From an uncultured Clostridia bacterium (GTDB lineage Bacteria; Bacillota; Clostridia; Christensenellales; Borkfalkiaceae): a DNA stretch of 6,236 bases. A program made the position numbers and the translations under genes. The DNA is taken from the NCBI GenBank assembly GCA_937920115.1, contig CALGVF010000106.1:1-6236 (forward strand). Direction: 5' to 3'. Shown here in pieces: positions 6,139 to 6,236 of this stretch; the stretch's first letter is position 1, and each line of letters starts with the position of its first letter. The notes under the pieces were generated by a model, which saw only the letters and a list, made by a program, of their open reading frames with translations, had not been told where the DNA came from and did no database searches.

Positions 6139-6167
6139 TATATAATCAGGGAAGAGCATTGTGAGAA
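6139..6167 (-). promoter_or_regulatory. Weak candidate promoter for tRNA-Leu
   Basis: On the minus strand TTCTCA (6162-6167) and TATATA (6139-6144) are 17 bases apart, placing a start at about the mature tRNA 5' end (6131). The match is modest in AT-rich DNA. A terminator separates this tRNA from the next one, which makes a separate promoter plausible. Confidence 0.3.
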
Positions 6168-6172
6168 ATAAG

Positions 6173-6204
6173 AAAATCCCGAACGCCTCAGCATTCGGGA
6201 TTTT
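6173..6204 (-). terminator. Terminator of the partial tRNA gene
   Basis: An 11-bp perfect stem (6173-6183 with 6194-6204, AAAATCCCGAA and its complement), with two further GC pairs after one mismatch, directly follows the CCA end of the right-hand tRNA. Read leftward it ends in GGGATTTT. Confidence 0.8.
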
Positions 6205-6236
6205 GGTGACCCGGACGAGAATCGAACTCGTGTTAC
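6204..6236 (-). tRNA. 3' end of a second tRNA (rest beyond window)
   Basis: On the minus strand the T-arm ACGAG-TTCGATT-CTCGT is followed by the acceptor half CCGGGTC, discriminator A and encoded CCA. The 5' acceptor should read GACCCGG. The anticodon lies outside the window, so no amino acid is assigned. Confidence 0.9.

Noticed and set aside
5959..6159. 66-residue minus-strand open frame including RYGGIGRRAGLRNRW
   Set aside because: It is the translation of the tRNA-Leu gene and its flanks. This peptide is a well-known false call across tRNA-Leu/Ser genes.
1..6236. CRISPR array or tandem repeats
   Set aside because: No regularly spaced repeats with unique spacers were seen. The only repeated units are the scattered AT-rich 8-mer and the hairpins listed.

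Overview
The window looks like an accessory region of a low-GC Bacillota genome, most likely a member of the Clostridia. The reasons are the AT-rich composition, strong AGGAG-type ribosome binding sites, compact stem-loop plus T-run terminators, tRNA genes with encoded CCA, and recombinase families typical of clostridial mobile elements. No species can be named from the sequence.

From left to right, bases 1-392 are the C-terminal end of a large serine recombinase, closed by a terminator. A short tyrosine recombinase (598-1512) follows with all its catalytic residues. A 193-base gap (1513-1705) then holds several copies of TACATAAA and a perfect 17-bp inverted repeat just before the next gene. 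Bases 1706-3885 are a two-gene type II restriction-modification (R-M) operon: a gamma-class N6-adenine DNA methyltransferase whose stop overlaps the start of a probable restriction endonuclease, ended by a terminator. A near-consensus promoter at 3976-4004 then drives a second two-gene operon (4035-5931). It encodes a CD-NTase (SMODS-type nucleotidyltransferase) and a four-transmembrane protein of the S-4TM type, the layout of a minimal CBASS anti-phage system. It ends in another terminator. The right edge (6049-6236) holds a tRNA-Leu(UAG) gene and the 3' end of a second tRNA, both on the minus strand and each followed by its own terminator.

The genes make sense as a small defence cargo between recombination genes and a tRNA locus. 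The R-M pair would cut unmodified incoming DNA. The CBASS-like pair would act as a second, abortive layer, with the cyclase making a nucleotide signal on infection and the membrane protein damaging the cell envelope. The two defence operons differ visibly in base use: CpG is frequent in the R-M genes and sparse in the CBASS pair. They may therefore have arrived separately.

The families are known. The least explained parts are the non-canonical nuclease motif of the endonuclease, the perfect palindrome before the methyltransferase, the small palindrome on the CBASS promoter, and the repeated 8-mer around the integrase.
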